Assembly: GCA_963802575.1 (NCBI GenBank)
Contig: CAWDJF010000004.1
Coordinates: 124,001-188,000, forward strand
Reading direction: 5' to 3'
DNA length: 64,000 nucleotides
Source: DATFTE01 sp963802575
GTDB taxonomy: Bacteria; Acidobacteriota; Terriglobia; Terriglobales; Acidobacteriaceae
Numbering within the stretch: the stretch's first letter is position 1; each line of letters starts with the position of its first letter. A program made the translations under genes and the position numbers. The notes under the pieces are model-generated. The model made no database searches and was not told the origin of the DNA. It saw nothing but the letters and a program-made list of their open reading frames with translations. Shown here piece by piece: positions 16,885-25,610 of the stretch.

Positions 16885-17461
16885 AGCAGCCTCCAGCTTC
16901 AAGATTGAAGCACAATTCTTCAAGTTTGGTTACTGTATTTCTTGCCAGAGTTCGGTCAATCCAAAGGCGGCCAGGCACCGCAGGCAGCATTCCAGTCACA
17001 CTCTATCGGCAAGTCGGCAAAGGCAAAGCTATGCGGTACCAGAAGATCGACTCATCAGACCTTCGAAATTGTTAAGCCACCGGGCCGCCTGCGCTTACTT
17101 TTTGGCCAGAAAAGAGCATGATGTAGCCTCACACGCAGAGGTACCTTCGTAGACCTGCTGGGTCGAACTGAGTTCCTAACCCCAACGATTAGAAGCGAGC
17201 CCAGGTTGGAACGCGCAAACCTTCAACGAGAGCGAAATGGCGCTCTTCTCGGAGGGCATACAGAAGTGTGCTCGAAGACGTGCTTGACACTGCCGACATT
17301 GTTAGAGATGGGGGTTTCACCAACAACCGCATCGTTTCCGATTTGCCGACCTGGGTTGCATGGTGAAAACAAGGGCGAAATCGACCTGCTAGCTGCTCTG
17401 CAAGCGGGTTCTTGAGGGCTGGGGGGTTGTCAGTAGCTGTTTGATTACCCAGTGGCCGCGA
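16885..17461. other. Intergenic region with possible integrase fragment
   Basis: About 577 bp lie between two response regulator genes on the minus strand. Apart from the possible integrase N-terminal fragment (annotated separately) I recognise no coding or RNA structure. It must contain the promoter of the REC-MEDS gene. Confidence 0.4.
16989..17075 (+). pseudogene. Possible tyrosine recombinase N-terminal remnant
   Basis: One plus-strand frame reads PVTLYRQVGKGKAMRYQKID and then stops at 17075. From memory this resembles the extreme N-terminus of certain soil-bacterial phage-type integrases, which start M-(P)-VTLYR-VGKGKARRY. The initiator position here is ATT, as if an ATG had decayed. 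It is on the same strand as the C-terminal remnant at 12964 but in reversed order. Evidence is short, so this is tentative. Confidence 0.35.
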
Positions 17462-18106
17462 CTAGGCAGCTACCATGTGGTTCCTGACGGCGTATTTGAC
17501 CAGTTCGGCGCTACTTTTCGCGCCCAACACTTCCATCATCCGGTACTTGTGATACGCCACCGTTCTGGTCGTCATGTTCAGAATGCCGCCAACTTGCTTC
17601 ATCCCCTTGCCTTCGGCTAGCAACTGCAGCACTTCTCGCTGCCTCTGGGTCAGGCGTTCGTCTTCCCTGGGGAGTTCCTTATCTTGTCGCCGCAAAAAAT
17701 TAACTGTATCTCGCGACAAGGCAGAGGAGATATATGCTTTGCCCCGCAACACTTCGCGAACCGCAATCACCATCTCAGCCGAGGCACAGGTCTTAAGCAG
17801 GTATCCAGAGGCCCCGCGCCGAAAGGCTTCGGCGGCCAATTCCGCATCAGGATTCATTGTCAGATAGACCAGTTTGACGGTGGGCAGCATTTCCTTCAAC
17901 TGCCGCCCCGCATCCAAGCCATTCAGGATGGGCATGGCGATATCGAGCACAACTGCATCCGGCTTTAATTCGGCGGCAGCGCGCACCAAGGCGCGACCGT
18001 CGCTGACGGTTCCAACCACGTCAAATTCGGTTTCCAGAAGTCGCTTGCACAGTTCCGCCACAAGATTATGGTCGTCGGCAATCAGAACGCGGGAGCGGTT
18101 GGGCAT
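17462..18106 (-). CDS. NarL/FixJ-type response regulator
   Basis: A 214-residue regulator with a receiver domain (VLIADDHNLVAEL; phospho-Asp in AVVLDIAMPILNG; LTMNPD; GYLLKT) and a C-terminal LuxR helix-turn-helix (LTQRQREVLQLLAEGKGMKQVGG region, about residues 150-210). It binds DNA when phosphorylated, usually by a HisKA_3 kinase; two such kinases lie within 5 kb. ATG 18106 has AAGAGG upstream. In the HTH the usual recognition-helix segment SxxTVxxH is replaced by MTTRTVAYHK, still compatible with binding. Target genes are not evident. Confidence 0.93.
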   Translation of the reverse strand: MPNRSRVLIADDHNLVAELCKRLLETEFDVVGTVSDGRALVRAAAELKPDAVVLDIAMPILNGLDAGRQLKEMLPTVKLVYLTMNPDAELAAEAFRRGASGYLLKTCASAEMVIAVREVLRGKAYISSALSRDTVNFLRRQDKELPREDERLTQRQREVLQLLAEGKGMKQVGGILNMTTRTVAYHKYRMMEVLGAKSSAELVKYAVRNHMVAA

Positions 18107-18466
18107 TGTTGTACCTCTTACGGGAGATGTATGTCGTCACGATAGCACTGGCTGCGCCACATCTTCGCGGTTGGGAAGGCAAATCCACCCACAGAAGTTG
18201 AGATCGCACTCAAAGTCAGCGTCAGTCGCGCAACCTGTGACGAAGCGTGCGGCGAGAACTTAGACCGACTGGGCAACCGTGAAAACTGTCAAAAATACCA
18301 GTCTCACTGGTCGTGTTCTGGCTTCCCTATCAGCTGTGACGTGTGGGGTCGTCTGCGGGCGCAATTTACACGCATCGGTTGTAATCCAATGAAGAGCCTC
18401 TTTCAGACTGTCCCAGCAAGATTTCTTGAAGCGAGGCGCACGAAGATCAATGATTGATACCCGATT
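18107..18466. other. Intergenic region, no gene seen
   Basis: About 360 bp between two minus-strand response regulator genes. No reading frame, tRNA or strong hairpin is convincing. It should carry the promoter of the NarL-type regulator. Confidence 0.4.
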
Positions 18467-18892
18467 CTAGGTAGTGAAGCGTCGAGATAGCCCCAGGCCG
18501 CGCAATGACGGAGACATAAATGTGTTCCCATCAAGCACTTCGCGAATAGCCGTCACTAGATCGGTTGTGAAATGCCGCTTGGTAACGTAGGCATTGGCAC
18601 CGGAGGAAAATGCTAGCTGGATGTACTCGTCGTCGTCATACGTGGTTAGGATTACTATTTTAGTTCTGCACTTCAGGTCCCGGAGACTCGCCGCAGCTTG
18701 GAATCCGTTCATGACCGGCATCGAAATATCGAGTACCAGGACGTCAGGATCGAGCTGGAGCACAGCCTCAACCGCCTGTTTTCCGTCTTCGACGGCCCCC
18801 ACGATCTCGAACACTTTGCCAAGTTCTAAGCGTAGCTCCGCCAACACTCCCGCATGATCATCAGCAAGCACTACCCGTATGATGGCCACCAT
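18467..18892 (-). CDS. Stand-alone receiver domain protein
   Basis: A 141-residue protein consisting of one receiver domain: VVLADDHAGVLAEL at the N-terminus, phospho-Asp in VLVLDISMPVMNG, switch Thr in VILTTYDDDEY, conserved Lys in AYVTKRHF. After the fifth helix only a short tail (SPSLRGLGLSRRFTT) remains, so there is no output domain. The receiver is closest to NarL-type receivers, so the gene may be a regulator truncated of its HTH or a phosphate sink or connector. Start ATG 18892 lies close behind GAAGGG; GTG 18889 is an alternative. Confidence 0.85.
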   Translation of the reverse strand: MVAIIRVVLADDHAGVLAELRLELGKVFEIVGAVEDGKQAVEAVLQLDPDVLVLDISMPVMNGFQAAASLRDLKCRTKIVILTTYDDDEYIQLAFSSGANAYVTKRHFTTDLVTAIREVLDGNTFMSPSLRGLGLSRRFTT

Positions 18893-19051
18893 GCCCTTCT
18901 TCTAGGCGGGGCCGCTCCACCAATTCGCCCTTCTCAGACTACGCCGCGATCACCTCGGATCAACTGGTAGTTGTAACAGCGTTTTGCAGTTGTTACGTGG
19001 GGCAAACCGGAGTTCTTCCAAAGCGGTCGAAATGATGCGGGCCTCATGGGG

Positions 19052-19270
19052 CTATCCGGCGGCCTCAATATCACTCGCGGGCTCTTTCCCTAGCTGACGC
19101 AGCTCGTTTTCTGCGATCGTCAGTTCTGTAAAGCCGCAATGCATGCAGACCAGAAGTCTTGGGAATACCCAAACCGTGGGTTTGTCCACATTCTCGACTC
19201 CGAGAACATGGACACTCATCTCTGCCGCGAACTTTCTTTGTTCTTTCGACCCGCACGACCTGCACGCCAT
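19052..19270 (-). CDS. Small zinc-ribbon protein
   Basis: A 72-residue protein with two CxxC pairs, CRSCGS at residues 3-6 and CMHCGF near residue 43, separated by a hydrophobic beta-rich stretch (PTVWVFPRLLV). This is the layout of a single zinc ribbon. Similar small proteins with KLLVCxxCGFTEF are familiar in Acidobacteria, but I know no function. The start ATG 19270 has AAGGTGG upstream; a longer in-frame extension lacks a ribosome site. Located alone between a receiver gene and a gene-free stretch. Confidence 0.65.
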   Translation of the reverse strand: MACRSCGSKEQRKFAAEMSVHVLGVENVDKPTVWVFPRLLVCMHCGFTELTIAENELRQLGKEPASDIEAAG

Positions 19271-19990
19271 GGCCACCTTCTTTGCTAAAAACACGCACGA
19301 AACCTCTTCGGACACTCGTCGGACCAACCTTCGACGAAAATTGCCTGTGTTCGTCTTGCCCGACACCCAGACTCACGGCCCGAAAGTAGGCCGTAGTATA
19401 GGGCAAGTTCCGAAGGACTGCCAAAATGAAACGGCTTTTGGACGAAACTTGTCAGTCAACCGCAAGCGTCAGAGGAAGTACACCATCGACAACGCGGTGT
19501 CCGCCTGTTGCGTGCAGAAAACGACTCTCACCCGAGGCACGCCTATCCGATCGAGAGCACGACCGAGGGAGTCTTAGATATGCGGACCTTGCCGTGCTTT
19601 AAGGCACGCAAAAGACACCAGTTGATGCGGGCCTGGCATGTTGACCCAGAGCAGCCCGCGTTGCTTGGACTACGAATTCCGAAGCTGCTAGGCGAGAGTC
19701 TGCGGCAGTTTCTCCAGCAGTCCGGTCTGCCGGATACCGCCAGGGCGCCTGACCAGTCGTGTTCTGAAATGAACTCTGTTCAAAACCAAAGGGGGGAACT
19801 GAAAATCAAAACGTAACTTGGCCCGCGGGCCAAGCTGGTCTCAGAGGTTCTGACGACGAACGCAAGCGCTCCCAGAGAATACAACTGGCGAAAAGAAACG
19901 ATAGTCCGACAATTTAAAACTGCGATTAGCGTTCCTAAGATCTTCCAGTACGGCAAAAAACACAATTGTTCCGACGCCACCCGCTCCTTC
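19271..19990. other. Intergenic region, no gene seen
   Basis: About 720 bp with only unconvincing short frames on both strands. The one clear structure is a perfect 18-bp palindrome near 19825 (separate entry). Low coding density here and around the response regulators fits a decayed inserted segment. Confidence 0.4.
19817..19834. repeat. Perfect 18-bp palindrome
   Basis: CTTGGCCCGCGGGCCAAG is its own reverse complement with no spacer. It lies about 155 bp beyond the 3' end of the sensor kinase at 19991. It could be a protein-binding site or part of a transcript end; no T tract follows. Confidence 0.5.
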
Positions 19991-21706
19991 CTAAGCAGGT
20001 ATCTTCGCGTTCGAATGAAGAGGCCTAACTGGCGCCGCGGCTTCGATTTCGGTGCCTAGCCCCGGGGCCGACGAGATCTTGATCTTTCCGTCCACAAGTC
20101 GGAGGCGCTCGCGCATGCTAACTAGACCGAGCCCATCGGAGATCTGAGCCGGATCGAAGCCCTTTCCGCGATCTTTAACTCGGAGTCTGATTTCATCTCC
20201 CTCCGTAAGCAAAGACACCTCAACCTGAGCTGCTCCGCTGTGCCGGGCCACGTTGTAAAGCGCCTCTTGCAACACGCGGAACATGACAAGAGGGACTGGC
20301 TCGGGGAGTTGGACCATGGAGCCCGTTTGCGTGAATTCCACTTTGATTCCCCGTTGTTGCGAAAACTCGCGGCAATAGCCCTCCAACGCGCGAGGCAGGC
20401 CGAGGATCAACCTGGGACTGTGCAATTGATGAGAAATCAGCCGGATGCTCTCTGAGGTCTGATCTATTTCCTTCTGGATATCGGATAGTTGTTCCAGGGC
20501 GGCGATTCCTGTGGGGAGGCTCCCGCGCAAGTTGTACAATTTATTGCTGAGCAGGGCGATTCGTTGGGCAATATCGTCGTGCAGATCGCGGGCGATGCGG
20601 CTGCGTTCCTCTTCTTGTGCTGTGATCAGTTTGCCCGCTAAGTCATGAATGACATCATTGCTCTGGCGCAGCAACTCTTCCTGCGCTAGCCGCAGATCTG
20701 TAATGTCTTGAAAGGTAACGACGCTCGCAACTATGGCTCCTGTTTCGCCCCGGATGGGCGCTGCGTTAGTAAACAACACGCGAAATGTTCCATCCGGGCA
20801 CAAGTACCTTAATTCTTCGCCCATCACGACTTCCCCGTGCAAAATAGAGCGGGCAAGAGGTTGTTCTTGAGTACTGTACGGCCGCCCGTCCAGCCGGAAA
20901 ACCTGATATTGAGAATATTCTTCAATGGTGCGGAGCTCCCCAACAGACCGTTGCAATATCTGCTTTGCCTGATTGTTGGCGAGCACTACTTCGCCGGACG
21001 GGGCTTTGGCGATGACGACTCCTGCAGCCATCTGGTTTAACACTGTTTCCAGTAGCGCACGTTGTGAATCGGCTTCAGCTCTCAGCTTCCGCTCACGCTC
21101 TGCCGCTTCACGCAGCTGCCGCTCGGCCAAGACTCTTTGGGTCGTTTCCTGCGTTACCAGCAGCACACCACCTACATTCCCATCGTCGTCCGGAATGGGG
21201 CTATACGACCACGTGAAGAATGCTTCTTCCACCACTCCATAACGATCGATCATGAGTGGTTGATCGACCGACCAAGTGGCTTCGCCACTTTTGAGTACCT
21301 TGTGCAACATCGGTCCCACCGTCTCCCACATGTCCACGAGAACTTCGCGTGCAGGTTTACCCAGTGCATAGGGATGCATGGAGCCGATTACCTCGCGCTC
21401 CGCGTCGTTGTAAAGGAAAACCAGTTCCGGCCCCCAATAAATCGCCAGCTGAAAACGCGAGCGCAGGCAGATGTTCAGAGCCGTCTTCAGACTTTGCGGC
21501 CACTGCGCTGAAGGACCAAGAGGAGATGGTGCCCAGTCGAATGACTCAATCAGTCGGGCCATCTCGCCGAAGACAATCGGGTGCACTCCGTCGCTGTCAA
21601 CATATGGAGAATCAGTCTGATTTTGCTGCGCCTGCTCCACTGATCGGTTCCTCTGATAAGCCGAACTGAGAGTCTTGGGTGTGGAATCATCCGAGTGTGA
21701 AGTCAT
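19991..21706 (-). CDS. Soluble sensor histidine kinase, PAS-PAS-HisKA_3
   Basis: A 571-residue kinase without membrane segments. Residues about 45-200 form a PAS domain of the type that begins DWAPSPLGPSAQWPQSLK and contains AIYWGPELVFLYNDA; a second PAS covers about 210-340 (GVVIAKAPSGEVVLANNQA). The dimerisation helix has RIARDLHDDIAQRI with phospho-acceptor H376, and the ATPase domain has FRVLQEALYNVARHS, RVKDRGKGFD and GLGLVSMRERLRLVDG. Targets should be NarL-type regulators such as that at 17462. The gene begins ten bases after the stop of the TonB receptor on the same strand, so the two are probably co-transcribed, an unusual pairing. ATG 21706 has a purine-rich but weak ribosome site. 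Confidence 0.92.
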   Translation of the reverse strand: MTSHSDDSTPKTLSSAYQRNRSVEQAQQNQTDSPYVDSDGVHPIVFGEMARLIESFDWAPSPLGPSAQWPQSLKTALNICLRSRFQLAIYWGPELVFLYNDAEREVIGSMHPYALGKPAREVLVDMWETVGPMLHKVLKSGEATWSVDQPLMIDRYGVVEEAFFTWSYSPIPDDDGNVGGVLLVTQETTQRVLAERQLREAAERERKLRAEADSQRALLETVLNQMAAGVVIAKAPSGEVVLANNQAKQILQRSVGELRTIEEYSQYQVFRLDGRPYSTQEQPLARSILHGEVVMGEELRYLCPDGTFRVLFTNAAPIRGETGAIVASVVTFQDITDLRLAQEELLRQSNDVIHDLAGKLITAQEEERSRIARDLHDDIAQRIALLSNKLYNLRGSLPTGIAALEQLSDIQKEIDQTSESIRLISHQLHSPRLILGLPRALEGYCREFSQQRGIKVEFTQTGSMVQLPEPVPLVMFRVLQEALYNVARHSGAAQVEVSLLTEGDEIRLRVKDRGKGFDPAQISDGLGLVSMRERLRLVDGKIKISSAPGLGTEIEAAAPVRPLHSNAKIPA

Positions 21707-21716
21707 CGGCTTTTTC

Positions 21717-24700
21717 TCAAAATATTAACTTCAGCGCGAATTGAATCTGCCGGGCACTAGTAACGGTACTGAAAATACGGCCAGCGTTGCCCGCTAGGAT
21801 ACCGCATCCGAGCGAATTAGTTGCTGGATTGCAACCACTTGCCCTTCCGACGAAGATTGCGTCCCCGTTACCACCCGTACCGTTAGGCCCCTGAGTGTTG
21901 TCGGGAACATCGAAATTCGGGTGGTTGAAGATGTTAAAGAATTCTGAGCGAAATTCCAGGCTCAAGCGTTCACTGAGTTGCGTGTGCTTGATCAGGGACA
22001 AGTCGAGCTCCTTCAGAGATGGACCGCAGAGGCTATTCCTGCCCGCATCGCCAAAAATATTGCCAGCGGCATCCGGCGTGTTAGGCAAGGTAAAGATGGT
22101 CGGATCGAACCACTGGTTGACCGTGCCGGTCACAGCATTGCAGGGATTTACTCCAGATCTGATATTCGGGCGATCTGCCGGGAACGAAGAGGATGTTAGT
22201 GAGTTATTGAAACCGAGAACAGGGGTAAAGGGGACGCCTGACAGCAGTTGACCAATTATGCCCACGCGCCACCCCCCCACTAACTTCCCGGTGGCGCCCC
22301 GCTCACCGTGACCCCAGCGCTGTCCAGGACCGAACGGTAAGTCATAAAGCAAGTTGCCGATGAAAACATTGCGTCGGTCAAAAGCTGAACTGCCGCGATC
22401 GGCGTTCAGATCGAAAAAATTCTGCGATACTCCAGGCTCTGAGACCCAGTCGCTGGGGAAGGCACCGCTGGCAGTATCGATCGAGTGGGAGTACGTGTAG
22501 GATCCCTGGAATGACAGTCCTTTTACGAACCGCCTTTGTAAGCTGATTTGTAGTGAGTTGTAGTTCGAAGTCGCATCGGTGAGTATTTGAGGGGTTGAGC
22601 CGAAGTTGGGATTTAAGTTGTGTCCCAGTGTCGGTTCAAAGGGATTGGCTTCGCCAGCTCGCGGCAGGTGCAAGCCATGCGAACCGACGTAGGCTATCTG
22701 GAGTACCATCTCACGTCCCAGTTGCCGCTGAAGGTTGAGGTTCCACTGCTCGTAATACGGAAACTGCGGATTGAACGTAATCCCAAAAACCCCGACCGGC
22801 GAGGTTGATCCTCCCAGAGCCGGGATGCTAGACGGCGGCGCAAGAAAATTGGGAGATTCCGAGATCAGCGCCCCAAAAAATGGCCGGTAAAAGCGTACGT
22901 CGAAATATAGGTTCGACCAAATCTGGTCGCGCATGATTCCGAACCCTCCGCGAACAACTGTCTTCGCATCAGGAAACGGGCTCCACGCGAATCCGATGCG
23001 TGGCGACCACAGGTCCAAGGGAACACGCGACCATAGGGGACCGACCGTTGGGGCTTTGTCTGTGAATACGTCGTGGAAATTCGAGATGCGCGCTTCCGCT
23101 TCCGTGGGAATGCTTGAATACTCCCAACGGAGTCCTAAATTCAAGGTCAGATGGGAAGTGATACGCCAGTCGTCCTGCGCATAGAGTCCTAAATAAGTCT
23201 GACGAAAGCCACGATCAGAATCGCTCAGCGCAGGATCGGTTCCGATGTAGAAGAATGGGATTCCCCGGAGGAACGACTCGAAAGTTGGGTTGCTGGTAGT
23301 GCTCGCAGCCGAGCCCGTAAACGAATACTCCCCATTGGTGCCAAAGTCGAAAGGACCGTTGATTTGGATCCGTTTCGCGTCAACCCCAAACTTCAGGCTA
23401 TGGCGTTCATGTTCCACGCTCAGATTGTCGATACCCTCGAAGGTATTTGAAGTGGAACCGAGGGGATAGACAAGGTTGTTGCCCAGTGCGGGCAATCCTC
23501 CAATCGAAATCACTCCCAGAGCCCGACCTGGAACCAGAGAGATCGAGAGAGGATATGTATTATCAACTTCGGCGAGATAGCGAGTGCGATTGAAGTTGAA
23601 CTTGGCTTCGTTGAGCAGGTTGTTTGTGATCGCCCTCTGCCAACTAAGCATGAAATATTGATTGCGGATGGGTCGTTTGCCAGGAAAACCAGGAATCGCC
23701 GTGCTTTGAAAAGGAAAAATGCCTACGCCGTCATCGAATACATATCGGCCAAAGATTTGGTCCTTGTTCCCAATGGTTTGATCGATCCGCAGTACGGCGT
23801 AGTCCTCCCGTGCAGACTGCAGTTCAGAACCGGTAAAGAGTGCTAATCCGCTGGGGACGCCAGCGTTACTGAGTTCCGGCCCGTTTGGGCGCGGATATAG
23901 ACCAATGAATAGCGCGCTGGTCGCATTGACCCCTATGTTAACCAAGCCGCTGCCGTTGACCGTAGGAAGTAATCCTTGGCGGGCGTTATCGTCTGGTACG
24001 GAAATGTTGGTCGTGATACCTTTTCGTTCGCGCAGTCCTTCGTAGTTGATAAAGAAGAACGTGTGATCCTTGACGATCGGTCCTCCAAGCGTGACGCCGA
24101 ACTGGTTGCGTTCGTAAGCGGGCTTGCCGAGCGTATCGAAGTAATTAGCAGCGTCTAGCGCAGCATTGCGGAAGAACTCAAAAACCGAACCGTGCAGACT
24201 GTTCGTTCCAGATTTGGTCACAAATTGGACATTAGCGCCACCATTGCGGCCGTATTCTGCACTGTAGGTGTTCAGGACCACGCGGAACTCGCGAACCGCC
24301 TCCACTCCCAACTGTGCCCCGGCGGGTCCACCCGGGGGGACATTGTAGCCCGGATCGTTGATGTCGCCGCCATCGAGCGTGACGTTGTTCATTGTGGGCC
24401 GCGCGCCCTGTGCCGAAGCCTTGGACATGTTGCCTTCGCTCCAGAGACTTGATCCGCCATTGGTCGAGGGCACAACGCCGGTCTGCAACTCTGTCAATTG
24501 GAACAAGTCACGACCGTTTAACGGAAGCTCGCTTAAGCCGGTCGCGGTGACCACGCTGCTCATCTGGGCCGTCGTAGTTTCAACTAGTGGCGTCTCTCCC
24601 ACAATGGTGAATTCTTCGTTGGTAGAGCCAACTTCGAGGGTGGCGCCGAATACCGCTGCCTGGTTCACCAGTAGCGTAATGTCGGTCAATTTTTTGACCT

Positions 24701-24959
24701 TGAAACCTGCGTGTTCGATTCTTAATTGGTAGCTGCCTGCAGATAAGCCGTCGATATGATAGCTACCATTGCCATCAGTAACGGTTGATCTCGCCACACT
24801 AGTTTCCAGATTGGTCGCGGTGACGACGGCGCCGACTATAACGGCACCGCTTGGATCTTTCACTGTTCCCTGGATTTCGGAAGAAACACTCTGTCCGGCG
24901 CTGGGCAGCGCCACCAGGCTCAGCAGAACATAGAGGAACAAAGACAGGGGACGCGTCAT
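21717..24959 (-). CDS. TonB-dependent receptor, Oar-like with carboxypeptidase-regulatory domain
   Basis: A 1080-residue outer-membrane protein. A signal peptide (LYVLLSLVALPSAGQ) precedes a carboxypeptidase-regulatory-like domain (about 25-115: GTVKDPSGAVIVGAVVTATN), then a plug domain (about 120-250, with ELPLNGRDLFQLTELQTG and YNVPPGGPAG) and a long barrel ending in an aromatic residue (QIQFALKLIF), as outer-membrane proteins do. Such receptors import large ligands with TonB energy, or in Oar-type proteins take part in secretion and adhesion. No SusD-like partner is present. The sensor kinase gene follows directly. ATG 24959 begins the signal peptide. Confidence 0.95.
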   Translation of the reverse strand: MTRPLSLFLYVLLSLVALPSAGQSVSSEIQGTVKDPSGAVIVGAVVTATNLETSVARSTVTDGNGSYHIDGLSAGSYQLRIEHAGFKVKKLTDITLLVNQAAVFGATLEVGSTNEEFTIVGETPLVETTTAQMSSVVTATGLSELPLNGRDLFQLTELQTGVVPSTNGGSSLWSEGNMSKASAQGARPTMNNVTLDGGDINDPGYNVPPGGPAGAQLGVEAVREFRVVLNTYSAEYGRNGGANVQFVTKSGTNSLHGSVFEFFRNAALDAANYFDTLGKPAYERNQFGVTLGGPIVKDHTFFFINYEGLRERKGITTNISVPDDNARQGLLPTVNGSGLVNIGVNATSALFIGLYPRPNGPELSNAGVPSGLALFTGSELQSAREDYAVLRIDQTIGNKDQIFGRYVFDDGVGIFPFQSTAIPGFPGKRPIRNQYFMLSWQRAITNNLLNEAKFNFNRTRYLAEVDNTYPLSISLVPGRALGVISIGGLPALGNNLVYPLGSTSNTFEGIDNLSVEHERHSLKFGVDAKRIQINGPFDFGTNGEYSFTGSAASTTSNPTFESFLRGIPFFYIGTDPALSDSDRGFRQTYLGLYAQDDWRITSHLTLNLGLRWEYSSIPTEAEARISNFHDVFTDKAPTVGPLWSRVPLDLWSPRIGFAWSPFPDAKTVVRGGFGIMRDQIWSNLYFDVRFYRPFFGALISESPNFLAPPSSIPALGGSTSPVGVFGITFNPQFPYYEQWNLNLQRQLGREMVLQIAYVGSHGLHLPRAGEANPFEPTLGHNLNPNFGSTPQILTDATSNYNSLQISLQRRFVKGLSFQGSYTYSHSIDTASGAFPSDWVSEPGVSQNFFDLNADRGSSAFDRRNVFIGNLLYDLPFGPGQRWGHGERGATGKLVGGWRVGIIGQLLSGVPFTPVLGFNNSLTSSSFPADRPNIRSGVNPCNAVTGTVNQWFDPTIFTLPNTPDAAGNIFGDAGRNSLCGPSLKELDLSLIKHTQLSERLSLEFRSEFFNIFNHPNFDVPDNTQGPNGTGGNGDAIFVGRASGCNPATNSLGCGILAGNAGRIFSTVTSARQIQFALKLIF

Positions 24960-25610
24960 AACAAGCCGTGAATCCTCAACCTGTTATTGCCCGTGATTCT
25001 AAGATCCAAGTGACCGAATGAAAGAGGTTCCGCTCCGCCTAGCCGGACTCCAACTACAGGCTCGATCGTAGAAATACCCGCGAACCCAAGGGTACTCCCA
25101 AAACTACCAGGTCGCCAAGTTTGGCAAGACTGTCAGATTCGATCCAAACGGCAGGAATCCGTGCTCTTCAAATGACTCTAACACTGGGGAATTACAGCCC
25201 ACACGCCACCATCGGCGTCGGCACAGTCGAATATCTCGATGCCCTGCTCGCAGTGCCGTTTCCCGCCTTAGGTTTTCGGTCGTGGGAGTGTCCGCCTGCC
25301 AGTTCGGCAACTTCTTCGGAACTGGGCGAAGCAACTACACTCCTTCAAGCTAAGCCCTCCGGGCAAAGCGCCTCAAGTCGCGTAACATCCCGATTTCACT
25401 CCTTGACCCTTAAAAAAGCAACAAAAGCCCCATACCGGATATGGCGGTGGCCCTTCGTGGTGGGGTGGACGAGGTAATTTATCCCCGTTATTCCTCTTCT
25501 GTTGCGACCGCCTTGATTTGTTCCGCAATCTCTTGTTGTCTTTGCTCGCGGAGCCGGTGGCTCTTATTCGAGAATCAGCTCCTCAGATGCCTGTGCAACT
25601 CGGCCCTCTT
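24960..25610. other. Intergenic region, no gene seen
   Basis: About 650 bp upstream of the TonB receptor and beyond the astacin stop. No frame has credible protein features. A hairpin CCAGTTC (25301-25307) with GAACTGG (25321-25327) around a 13-base loop is visible. The region must hold the receptor promoter. Confidence 0.4.

Noticed and set aside
19143..19577. 144-codon plus-strand frame
   Set aside because: It overlaps the zinc-ribbon gene antisense, has no ribosome site and no protein-like pattern.
25121..25477. 118-codon frame upstream of the TonB receptor
   Set aside because: Starts without a ribosome site, shows no domain or hydrophobic pattern and has no supporting context.
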